Positions 1 to 8,061 of a DNA stretch of 64,000 nt are shown one piece after another. Both the position numbers and the translations under genes were made by a program. Each line of letters starts with the position of its first letter. Positions within the stretch are counted from its first letter, which is position 1. Under the pieces are notes generated by a model. It saw nothing but the letters and a program-made list of their open reading frames with translations. It ran no database searches and had not been told where the DNA came from. The stretch spans positions 1,749,001-1,813,000 of the forward strand of contig NZ_CP029186.1 in NCBI RefSeq assembly GCF_003096035.1, given 5' to 3'. This stretch comes from Flavobacterium album. GTDB taxonomy: Bacteria; Bacteroidota; Bacteroidia; Flavobacteriales; Flavobacteriaceae.

Positions 1-1
1 T

Positions 2-151
2 AATTTTACCCGTAAAGACCCTGAAGAAGTTATTAAAGATGCCCTCGTATTAAGGCCAGGAGTAAGTTACGAAGTGTCAGATAATGAATATATCATCTAT
101 TCCTCAAGGAAAAAAGCCGACAAGCTTGGCAGGATGGTAATCGAAGACTAA
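2..151 (+). CDS. C-terminal fragment of an unidentified protein
   Basis: An open frame runs in from the left edge and ends with TAA at 149-151, giving the last 49 residues of a protein. The fragment is charged, ends in RMVIED and contains no motif that I recognise, so no function is given. Codon use resembles the neighbours and the stop is followed within 20 bases by a strong hairpin terminator, which supports a real gene end. The start and the rest of the gene lie outside the window. Confidence 0.6.
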   Translation, partial: NFTRKDPEEVIKDALVLRPGVSYEVSDNEYIIYSSRKKADKLGRMVIED

Positions 152-168
152 GTTTTATTGAAGTTTAT

Positions 169-200
169 AAATGCCGTTGCAATTGCAGCGGCATTTTTTT
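169..200 (+). terminator. Rho-independent terminator of the left-edge gene
   Basis: A 12-base-pair hairpin (arms 169-180 and 185-196, loop AATT, one G-T pair) is followed by a run of T. It separates the left-edge gene from rsgA. Confidence 0.85.
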
Positions 201-238
201 ATTCCCTTTTTTTGGAAAGATAAAAGCATTGAGATTAG

Positions 239-246
239 TATCTTTG
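239..246 (+). promoter_or_regulatory. Bacteroidota -7 element of rsgA
   Basis: TATCTTTG matches TAnnTTTG exactly. It ends only four bases before the rsgA ATG at 251, so the expected transcription start falls at or next to the start codon and the message would be nearly leaderless. The nearest TTTG (211-214) is 24 bases upstream, slightly too far for a standard -33 box. Confidence 0.65.
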
Positions 247-250
247 CGGC

Positions 251-1228
251 ATGACAGGATTGGTTTATAAATCTACAGGAAGCTGGTACACCGTAAAAAC
301 GGAGGAGGGCGAAGTGTACGAATGCCGCATTAAGGGGAAATTCCGCATAAAAGGCATTAAGAGCACCAACCCTGTTGCCGTGGGAGATATCGTGGATTTT
401 GACCTTGATGAAACTTCTGATGCTACTACGGGTGTTATCATCAACATCCATGAGCGCAAGAATTATATCGTTCGTAAGTCGGTAAACCTTTCAAAACAGG
501 TGCACATCATAGCATCCAACATCGATAAGGTTTTCCTTTTGGTCACTATCAACAACCCGCCAACTACAACAAGCTTTATTGACCGTTTTTTAGTAACTGC
601 CGAAGCTTACGGGATCGAGGCAGTGCTTGTATTCAACAAAATAGATACGTTTGACGATGCCATGCTGGACGAGCAGCTGTTCCTGCAATTTGTATACGAC
701 AGGATTGGCTACAAATGCCTTAGGGTTTCATCCACACAAAACAAAGGGATAGATAAGCTAAAGGAAGAAATGACTGGCAATGTGAGCATGTTCTCAGGAC
801 ATTCAGGCGTTGGTAAATCAACACTGGTCAATGCGCTCCAGCCTTCTTTGAATTTAAAGACAAAGCAGATAAGCGAGCAGCACAGCCAGGGGCAGCACAC
901 TACTACGTTTGCCGAAATGTTCGACCTTGATTTTGGTGCCAAGATAATCGACACTCCGGGCATCAGGGGCTTTGGCATTGTAGATATGGAAAAGGAGGAA
1001 ATAGGCGATTATTTCCCCGAATTCTTTGCCCTGAAAGACCAATGCAAGTTCAACAACTGTCTGCACAAGGAAGAACCATATTGCGCCGTAAAGGACGCCC
1101 TTGAAAACGACGAAATAGCATGGTCGCGTTACCGCAGCTACCTCCAGATGCTGGAAGGTGAGGACGAACACTACCGCACGGATATTTATGCTGATGGTAA
1201 AAACAACGATAACGGAGTCGAAGAATAA
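251..1228 (+). CDS. rsgA: Ribosome small subunit-dependent GTPase A
   Basis: RsgA is a GTPase that checks late maturation of the 30S ribosomal subunit in the cytoplasm. The 325-residue protein has the family order: an N-terminal OB fold (about 1-65), a circularly permuted GTPase domain in which G4 (NKID, 129-132) precedes G1 (GHSGVGKST, 183-191) and G3 (DTPG, 234-237), and a C-terminal zinc site made of C265, C270, H272 and C278. The ATG at 251 gives the usual flavobacterial N-terminus. Its TAA overlaps the dtd ATG by one base (TAATG), so the two genes are probably co-translated. Confidence 0.97.
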   Translation: MTGLVYKSTGSWYTVKTEEGEVYECRIKGKFRIKGIKSTNPVAVGDIVDFDLDETSDATTGVIINIHERKNYIVRKSVNLSKQVHIIASNIDKVFLLVTINNPPTTTSFIDRFLVTAEAYGIEAVLVFNKIDTFDDAMLDEQLFLQFVYDRIGYKCLRVSSTQNKGIDKLKEEMTGNVSMFSGHSGVGKSTLVNALQPSLNLKTKQISEQHSQGQHTTTFAEMFDLDFGAKIIDTPGIRGFGIVDMEKEEIGDYFPEFFALKDQCKFNNCLHKEEPYCAVKDALENDEIAWSRYRSYLQMLEGEDEHYRTDIYADGKNNDNGVEE

Positions 1229-1680
1229 TGAGGGCTGTTATCCAACGCGTCAGTGAGGCATCGGTAACCATATCCGGTAATAAGGTTGCTGATATTGGCA
1301 TCGGCCTTCTTATACTCGTTGGGATTGAGGAAGCGGACACGCAGGAAGATATTGACTGGCTGGCTGCGAAAATAGTAAAGCTCAGGATATTTGCCGATGA
1401 AAATGGCGTAATGAACCTCCCCATACAGGAAATTAATGGCGATGTTATCGTGGTAAGCCAGTTTACGCTGCATGCCGCTACCAAAAAAGGCAACCGCCCC
1501 TCCTACATAAAAGCCGCGCGCCCCGAGGTTGCCATACCGCTGTATAAAGCATTTGTCCTGCAAATAGAAAAAGAGCTTGGCAAAAAGGTGCAGACAGGCG
1601 AATTTGGCGCCGATATGAAAGTTGCCCTTCTCAACGATGGCCCTGTGACGATAATTATCGACACCAAAAACAGGGAGTAA
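1228..1680 (+). CDS. dtd: D-aminoacyl-tRNA deacylase
   Basis: This 150-residue cytoplasmic enzyme hydrolyses D-amino acids (and glycine mischarged on tRNA-Ala) from tRNA. Its length is normal and both family signatures are present: SQFTL at 77-81 and NDGPVT at 136-141, the latter being the cross-subunit GP motif that excludes L-substrates. It follows rsgA with a one-base overlap, so the pair forms a small translation-quality operon. No terminator is obvious before the next promoter at 1767. Confidence 0.97.
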   Translation: MRAVIQRVSEASVTISGNKVADIGIGLLILVGIEEADTQEDIDWLAAKIVKLRIFADENGVMNLPIQEINGDVIVVSQFTLHAATKKGNRPSYIKAARPEVAIPLYKAFVLQIEKELGKKVQTGEFGADMKVALLNDGPVTIIIDTKNRE

Positions 1681-1766
1681 GTTTTTACTTTCAAACCAAA
1701 GTTGTAAGCCGGATAAGTATTTTTCGCATCCGTTGTTAAATAATGAATAGCGCACCCAAATAAAAT

Positions 1767-1796
1767 TTTGATATTTAACAAATTGAACTATTTTTG
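1767..1796 (+). promoter_or_regulatory. Promoter of the DUF3857-mazG-aroA gene run
   Basis: TTTG (1767-1770), an 18-base spacer, then TATTTTTG (1789-1796) matches the Bacteroidota primary promoter. The next ATG, at 1814, starts the first DUF3857 gene. Confidence 0.7.
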
Positions 1797-1813
1797 GCAA
1801 AAATAGATTTAAC

Positions 1814-3718
1814 ATGATTTTAAGAATTTCCGTGGTGTTGTTGCTTCTGCTTCAACTAAATGCCGGTGCGCAGGAAAATCTCACGGTAGCCGCTATCCCT
1901 GCAGCGCTTACGGAAAATGCCAATGCCGTGATAAGGCTGGACCAGACCGATATTACTATCTCCTCCCGCAAGTCGATGAAAGTGAAAAAAACACGGATTG
2001 TTACCATCCTGAATGATAACGGGCTTGGCTATATCGATGCGTCGGAATATTATGATAAATCTACCGATATCAATTCCATAGAAGCAGTGATATACAACGC
2101 TTTTGGGCAGCAGGTAAAAAAAATTAAGAAAAAAGACTTTAAGGAAAGAGCCGTGTCGGAAGGTTCGATCATAACCGATAGCAAGCTGATTTCGCTGGAC
2201 TATACGCCTGTACAATATCCTTTTACTATTGTTTACACAAGTGAGACCGAAACATCGAACACAGCATTTATCCCGCGTTGGTCGCCTGTCGAAGGGCCTT
2301 ATGCATCTGTGGAAAAAGCGGCGTTTACTATAACCTGCAACCCCGAGCTGGGTTTCCGCTACAAGGAATATAATTTCGAAAGCATAAATGCAGAAAAGCA
2401 GGAAGCGGCTAACTCCTATTCTGTAACCGTAAAAAACCTGCCGGCGCCCAAGCCGGAAGATTATTCGCCTTCTCAGGATAAGCTGAGGCCACATGTGCTT
2501 TTTGGGCTTAAAAAATTCCATCTCGAAGGCGTAGACGGCGAAGCGGACACATGGGGATCGCTGGGGTCCTGGATATACAACAGCCTGCTTAACGGAACCG
2601 ATGAACTGACCCCGGAAACACAGGCAAAGATAAAGGCGCTTGTAGGCAATGAGACCGACCCGCTAAAAAAAGCTAAGATCGTTTATGAATATATGCAGGG
2701 CAGAACACGCTACATCAGCATACAGCTGGGCATTGGCGGATGGAAGCCCATGGCCGCTAAAGATGTGGACAGGCTGGGCTATGGCGACTGCAAAGCGCTG
2801 AGCAACTATACCAGGGCATTGCTGAAAGCTGTAGGAGTAGATTCTTACTATACGGTAGTGTATGGCGACAGGAGCAAGCGCGACATGCGGGAAGATTTTG
2901 TGAGCATGCAGGGTAACCACGTGATATTGGGCATACCGGATAAAGGGAAAATGGTATGGTTGGAATGTACCAGCCAGTCGATGCCCTTTGGATTTCAGGG
3001 CGACTTTACCGATGACAGAATGGTGCTACTGGTAAAGCCCGATAAAAGCGAGCTGGTAAGGACAGCGGTATATTACAGTAAAGGAAATACCCAGGTATCT
3101 AAAGGCAGCTATGCCATAACGGAGGCCGGTGCTATCAGCGGTGGTTTGGTCATCACTTCGAAAGGGACGCAATACGATACCAGGTTTGTACTCGAGTCGA
3201 AATCGAAAGAGGAGCTGGACGAGATATACAAGTCGGGCTTCAGTACCATCAATAACCTGAAGCTTAAAAAAACGAACCTAAAGAATAATAAGGACAATCA
3301 GGAATTTATAGAAGACATTGCCATTGAGGCCGAGAACTATTGCAGCAAAACCGGTAACAGGATGATGTTTGCAGTAAATGCCTTCAACCAGTATTCGCAT
3401 GTGCCGCAACGGTACCGCGACAGGAAAAACCCATTTGAAATAGCGAGGGGCTTTTATGATACGGACGAGATAACCATAAACCTGCCACAAGGCTTTACCA
3501 TGGAAGCAAAACCGGAAAATATAACTATAACCGATAAATTCGGTGAGTATACCGCCGAATATGTAGTGGTAAGTCCAACCCAGATGCTCTTCAGGCGCTC
3601 GCTGCTTATCAACCAAGGCTCTTATGACAGCAAAGAGTATGAGAACTACAGGCTATTCCGCGAAAAAATAGCCCGCAATGACAATGCGAAAGTAGTGTTG
3701 GTAAAAAACACTCAGTAA
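1814..3718 (+). CDS. Exported DUF3857/transglutaminase-fold protein with intact Cys-His
   Basis: A 634-residue protein with a signal peptide ending near residue 20 (AGAQ). The N-terminal half fits the DUF3857 beta domain; the middle is a transglutaminase-like papain fold with GDCKAL containing C326, then NHVI with H369, and WLE with E384 where the family often has Asp. The C-terminal part is a beta-rich domain. It therefore keeps a plausible Cys-His-acid triad, unlike its two downstream relatives. Substrate is unknown; the family is common in Bacteroidota and is thought to act in the periplasm or at the cell surface. First gene of a run reaching aroA. Confidence 0.85.
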   Translation: MILRISVVLLLLLQLNAGAQENLTVAAIPAALTENANAVIRLDQTDITISSRKSMKVKKTRIVTILNDNGLGYIDASEYYDKSTDINSIEAVIYNAFGQQVKKIKKKDFKERAVSEGSIITDSKLISLDYTPVQYPFTIVYTSETETSNTAFIPRWSPVEGPYASVEKAAFTITCNPELGFRYKEYNFESINAEKQEAANSYSVTVKNLPAPKPEDYSPSQDKLRPHVLFGLKKFHLEGVDGEADTWGSLGSWIYNSLLNGTDELTPETQAKIKALVGNETDPLKKAKIVYEYMQGRTRYISIQLGIGGWKPMAAKDVDRLGYGDCKALSNYTRALLKAVGVDSYYTVVYGDRSKRDMREDFVSMQGNHVILGIPDKGKMVWLECTSQSMPFGFQGDFTDDRMVLLVKPDKSELVRTAVYYSKGNTQVSKGSYAITEAGAISGGLVITSKGTQYDTRFVLESKSKEELDEIYKSGFSTINNLKLKKTNLKNNKDNQEFIEDIAIEAENYCSKTGNRMMFAVNAFNQYSHVPQRYRDRKNPFEIARGFYDTDEITINLPQGFTMEAKPENITITDKFGEYTAEYVVVSPTQMLFRRSLLINQGSYDSKEYENYRLFREKIARNDNAKVVLVKNTQ

Positions 3719-3776
3719 TTTTCATTATAGTTCTTATTTACCAAAGCCTGAGATTAAAACAAACCTCAAATACCTT

Positions 3777-5783
3777 ATGAAACTATTACAATTGATCGCA
3801 CTATTCCTGGCAACAGGATTTGCCGCCAAAGCACAGCAATATGAGCTTGGAGAAGTGACTAAAGCAGAGCTCGAAGAAAAAAGCCACCCTACAGATCCGT
3901 CGGCCGGTGCCGCCATCCTGTTCAGTAAAGGGAAAACGTATATGACCTACTCTGACAACGGCGGTTTTGACCTGGTAACTGAAGTGGAGATGAAAATAAA
4001 AATCTATTCCAAGGATGGGTACGAATGGGCCAATAAGGTAATACCCTATTACAGTAACGACAACAATAAAGAAAGTGTAGATATATCCAAAGCGGCAACC
4101 TACAACCTTGTAAACGGGGCTGTGAAAAAAACCAAGCTGAAGAGCGAGGGCGAATTTGACGAGCAGGTAAACAAGTTCTGGAGGCAGAAAAAAATAGTGC
4201 TCGCCGATGTAAAAGAAGGCAGCATTGTAGAATATAAATATACCGTAAGGTCGCCGTTTATTGAGACTTTCCCGGCCTGGACTTTTCAGGAAACTATTCC
4301 GGTAAACCACTCAGAGTACGTTACCATGATACCTGAGTACTTTATGTACAACACTAATTTCAGGGGCTTTTATGTACCGAAAGTGGCAAAGACTACCGCC
4401 ACAAAATCGATTAGTATTACATCAAAAGAAAGGACAGGCAATTATGTGACCAAGACTACTTTCAGCACAGATAAAATAGAATACCAGGAACAGCGCGTTT
4501 CATATGTTCTGGACAGGCTTCCTGCCATGAAAGAGGAAAGCTTCGTTAATAACGTGCTTAACTATACAGCCTCTATAGAACACGAGCTTACTATAGTTAA
4601 ATATCCAAACACCCAGATAAAATCTTATTCCACCAACTGGGAAGATGTGGTAAAGACCATTTATAAATATGACGATTTTGGCCCCGAGCTTGAGAGAACC
4701 GGCTATTTTGATAAAGATATCGATGCTTTGCTGGCGGGGGTATCGTCTCCGGCAGAAAAGGTAATGGCCATATTTTTTTATGTAAAGGGAAGGATGAACT
4801 GGAACGAGTATGTAGGGTATTCCTGCAATTCGGGTGTAAAAAAGGCTTATAACGATAAGGTGGGCAATGTGGCTGAGATCAACCTGATGCTAACGGCTAT
4901 GCTGCGTTATGCAGGCCTTAATGCCAATCCGGTACTGGTGAGCACACGCTCGAATAAAATAGCGCTTTATCCTAACAGGACGGCTTTTAATTATGTTATC
5001 ACAGCCGTTGAAATAGACGGGAAAATATTGCTGCTGGATGCGACTTCAAAATCGGCGATGCCCAACATCATCCCGCCAAGGGCAATTAACTGGACGGGAA
5101 GGCTGATACGAAAAGACGGTACCTCGGAGTCGATAGAACTAACACCAAAAACCAACGCCCGTGAAGTTGTCAATATATCGGTGCAGTTGGATGCCGAGGG
5201 GAAGATAAAAGGAAAAGCAAGGGATCAGTATTTTGACCATAATGCCTATGCCTTCAGGGAAAACTTTGGAGGTGTAAGCAAGGAAAGCTGCATGGAAAAG
5301 CTTGAAAAGCGGTATAAAGGCATCGAAATACAGTCGTACAACATAACCGACGACAAGAGCCTTAACAAGCCTGTAGTAGAAGAATATGATTTTACCCACA
5401 ATAATATCTGCGACATTATTGGCGGTAAGATGTACATCAACCCGATGCTTTTCTTCACAGAGACAGAAAACCCCTTCAGGCAGGAAAAAAGGGAATACCC
5501 TATAGATTTTGTATATCCGCACCAGGACAAATACATGATAAATATTATGGTGCCTGAAGGGTATGTAGTAGAATCTTCTCCGACGCCGGTAAATATGGCA
5601 ATGGAAGATGGAATAGGCAGCTTTAAATACAATATAGGGGTTAATAATAACCAGATACAAATAGGCGTGATGATAGATATCAACCAGGCCATTATTTCAC
5701 AGGATTACTATGCGACTATTAAGGATTTTTTCCAGAAAATGATCGACAAACAAAATGAAAAGATTGTGCTTAAAAAAGCATAA
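3777..5783 (+). CDS. Exported DUF3857 protein, degenerate transglutaminase fold (copy 1)
   Basis: A 668-residue exported protein (signal ends near AKAQ, residue 20) with the same DUF3857 plus transglutaminase-fold layout as the gene before it. The catalytic cysteine position is replaced: the GDC motif reads G363-N364-V365, and the histidine position is Y406 (FNYVI); the later LLLDATSK retains Asp. It is therefore probably not a Cys hydrolase. It is clearly paralogous to the next gene, sharing long segments such as EINLMLTAML, NPVLVSTRSN and DFFQKM-DKQNEKIVLKKA. It lies 58 bases after its neighbour with no terminator between. Confidence 0.85.
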   Translation: MKLLQLIALFLATGFAAKAQQYELGEVTKAELEEKSHPTDPSAGAAILFSKGKTYMTYSDNGGFDLVTEVEMKIKIYSKDGYEWANKVIPYYSNDNNKESVDISKAATYNLVNGAVKKTKLKSEGEFDEQVNKFWRQKKIVLADVKEGSIVEYKYTVRSPFIETFPAWTFQETIPVNHSEYVTMIPEYFMYNTNFRGFYVPKVAKTTATKSISITSKERTGNYVTKTTFSTDKIEYQEQRVSYVLDRLPAMKEESFVNNVLNYTASIEHELTIVKYPNTQIKSYSTNWEDVVKTIYKYDDFGPELERTGYFDKDIDALLAGVSSPAEKVMAIFFYVKGRMNWNEYVGYSCNSGVKKAYNDKVGNVAEINLMLTAMLRYAGLNANPVLVSTRSNKIALYPNRTAFNYVITAVEIDGKILLLDATSKSAMPNIIPPRAINWTGRLIRKDGTSESIELTPKTNAREVVNISVQLDAEGKIKGKARDQYFDHNAYAFRENFGGVSKESCMEKLEKRYKGIEIQSYNITDDKSLNKPVVEEYDFTHNNICDIIGGKMYINPMLFFTETENPFRQEKREYPIDFVYPHQDKYMINIMVPEGYVVESSPTPVNMAMEDGIGSFKYNIGVNNNQIQIGVMIDINQAIISQDYYATIKDFFQKMIDKQNEKIVLKKA

Positions 5784-5794
5784 TTTTGGCATAA

Positions 5795-7732
5795 ATGAAG
5801 AAAATGCAATTTGTACTGCTGTTGCTTGCCTGTTTTTTGGCGAACGGCCAGGAATTTAAATTAGGTAAAGTGAGCCGGGCGGAACTCCAGCAGAAGTTCC
5901 ATCCGGCCGATACGGCAGCACCCGCCGCCATTTTGTATAAGAAGGGCCGTACCTATTTTATGCTGGATATGGACGGCTACTGGTCTATGGTCACCGAAGT
6001 GGAGTGCCGCATCAAGATATACAAGAAAGAAGGATATGATTATGCCACCGATAAGCTTACTTATTACACAGGAGGAAAAGCATTGAAGGTCTATTATTCG
6101 GATGCATATACCTACAACCTTGTTGATGGCAAGATCGAAAAGACGAAGCTAAAGGGCGATGGCGAGTTTAAGGACAAAGTAGAGGAGAATTACAGCCAGA
6201 AGACCATAACCATGCCCAACGTTAAGGAGGGCAGTGTCATCGAGTATAAATACACGATCATAACACCTTATTTTACGGTTTTTAGGGACTGGTATTTTCA
6301 GTATGACATTCCTGCCAATTATGTTTCTTATGAAATAGCGATACCGCAATATTTTACCTACAACCGTTTCCTTTCAGGGTACCTAAAGCCGGAGCAGTCG
6401 GAAACTAAGGTGAGGTTAGGCAGCGGCGGCAGGTTCAATGAGGCAGTGGTGACCTTTACCGCAAAGGACGTAAAAGCGATCAGGGATGAAGACTATGTGA
6501 ACAACATAAGAAATTACACCTCGATCCTGATGCATGAACTTGCATCGACTAGCTTTCCGTCGGGCAAGGAAGACTATGCCACCGATTGGGCCTCTGTTAC
6601 AAAGCGGATATACGACGATCAGGATTTTGGGCGTGAACTCGGTTATACATCTTATTTTAAAGAAGATCTTCCTCTTTTAATAGCGGGGGCTGCAACACAG
6701 GCAGATAAGATAAATGCCATCTTCAACTATGTGAAAAAGCGCATGAACTGGAATGGTGAGGCAAACTATTACTGCGAAAAAGGAGTAAAGAAAGCCTATG
6801 AAGATAAAGTAGGCAATGCAGCCGAGATCAACCTGATGCTTACGGCAATGCTCCGCGAGGCAGGCATTACGGCAAACCCGGTTCTCGTAAGCACACGGTC
6901 GAACGGCGTTGCGATGTTCCCCAACAGGGCAGCTTATAACTATGTAATCACTGCGGTGGAGAACGGCAAGGATATTATTTTGCTCGATGCCACAAGCAAA
7001 AATACCACCTCCAATATTATTCCTTTAAGGGCGCTGAACTGGGTAGGCAGGATGATACGTAAAGACGGTACCAGCCTCGAAATAGAGCTTACGCCAAAAA
7101 TGAATTCCAGGGATATTGTGAATATATCGGCTGCTGTGACGGCAGACGGCAATATATCGGGCAAGGCGAGGGTGCAGCACAATGACTACAATGCCTATAT
7201 TTTTAGGGAAAAGTATGCAGGGACAACTACAGAAAGCTATTCGGCGCAAATTGAAAAGCGCCATCCCGGGATAGAGATAAGCGGGTACAATGTGGAGAAC
7301 GAAAAGGATGCTACAAAACCCGTAGTTGAGGAATATTCCTTTGCGCATGGCGCGATCAGCGATTTGATCGGTGACAAAATATATATCAGCCCATTGCTGT
7401 TTTTTACTGAAAATCAGACTCCTTTTAAGAAAGAGACCCGCGAGTACCCGGTAGATTTTGCCTTTCCGTACCAGGACAAATACCTGATCAATATTACGAT
7501 ACCTGAGGGATATACAGTGGAATCGCTCCCGAAATCGATAGCCTTGTCAATGGAAGAGAATATCGGTACATTTAAATACAACATTGCTGCTAAAGGGAAT
7601 GTGATACAGATAGGGATAGTACTCGATATCAATTTTGCCAGTATTTCGCAGGATTACTACCCGACATTGAGGGACTTTTTCCAAAAAATGACCGACAAGC
7701 AAAACGAAAAGATAGTACTTAAAAAGGCATAA
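5795..7732 (+). CDS. Exported DUF3857 protein, degenerate transglutaminase fold (copy 2)
   Basis: A 645-residue paralogue of the preceding gene, separated from it by 11 bases, with a signal peptide ending near residue 19 (ANGQ). The catalytic positions are again lost: G340-N341-A342 replaces GDC and Y383 replaces the His, while LLDATSK is kept. The two copies align over nearly their whole length and have the same C-terminus, so they arose by tandem duplication. The shared loss of catalysis in both suggests a selected binding or structural role rather than decay. Function unknown. Confidence 0.85.
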   Translation: MKKMQFVLLLLACFLANGQEFKLGKVSRAELQQKFHPADTAAPAAILYKKGRTYFMLDMDGYWSMVTEVECRIKIYKKEGYDYATDKLTYYTGGKALKVYYSDAYTYNLVDGKIEKTKLKGDGEFKDKVEENYSQKTITMPNVKEGSVIEYKYTIITPYFTVFRDWYFQYDIPANYVSYEIAIPQYFTYNRFLSGYLKPEQSETKVRLGSGGRFNEAVVTFTAKDVKAIRDEDYVNNIRNYTSILMHELASTSFPSGKEDYATDWASVTKRIYDDQDFGRELGYTSYFKEDLPLLIAGAATQADKINAIFNYVKKRMNWNGEANYYCEKGVKKAYEDKVGNAAEINLMLTAMLREAGITANPVLVSTRSNGVAMFPNRAAYNYVITAVENGKDIILLDATSKNTTSNIIPLRALNWVGRMIRKDGTSLEIELTPKMNSRDIVNISAAVTADGNISGKARVQHNDYNAYIFREKYAGTTTESYSAQIEKRHPGIEISGYNVENEKDATKPVVEEYSFAHGAISDLIGDKIYISPLLFFTENQTPFKKETREYPVDFAFPYQDKYLINITIPEGYTVESLPKSIALSMEENIGTFKYNIAAKGNVIQIGIVLDINFASISQDYYPTLRDFFQKMTDKQNEKIVLKKA

Positions 7733-7734
7733 CA

Positions 7735-8061
7735 ATGAACATACAGAACGCACAACTTGATGTAGACAACTGGATAAAAGAGCACGGTGTCCGTTATTTT
7801 AATGAGCTGACTAACATGGCACAGCTGACCGAAGAAGTGGGCGAAGTAGCGCGCATTATTGCACGCCGCTATGGGGAACAGAGCGAGAAGGAAAGCGATA
7901 AAAACAAAGACTTGGGCGAAGAGCTTGCCGATGTGGTTTTTGTAGTGCTTTGCCTGGCCAACCAGACCGGTGTGAACCTTCAGGAGGCTTTCGATAAAAA
8001 GATGGACCTCAAATCCAAACGTGACCACGACCGTCACCATAATAACGAGAAGCTGAAGTAA
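7735..8061 (+). CDS. MazG-like nucleotide pyrophosphohydrolase
   Basis: A 108-residue all-alpha NTP pyrophosphohydrolase of the MazG/dCTPase-like type. The metal-binding motif is visible as EEVGE (33-37) followed by E63-L-A-D66. Such proteins remove non-canonical or surplus nucleoside triphosphates in the cytoplasm. It starts two bases after the DUF3857 gene and its TAA overlaps the aroA ATG by one base, so it is co-transcribed with both; next to aroA is a common flavobacterial position. Exact nucleotide preference cannot be read from the sequence. Confidence 0.88.
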   Translation: MNIQNAQLDVDNWIKEHGVRYFNELTNMAQLTEEVGEVARIIARRYGEQSEKESDKNKDLGEELADVVFVVLCLANQTGVNLQEAFDKKMDLKSKRDHDRHHNNEKLK

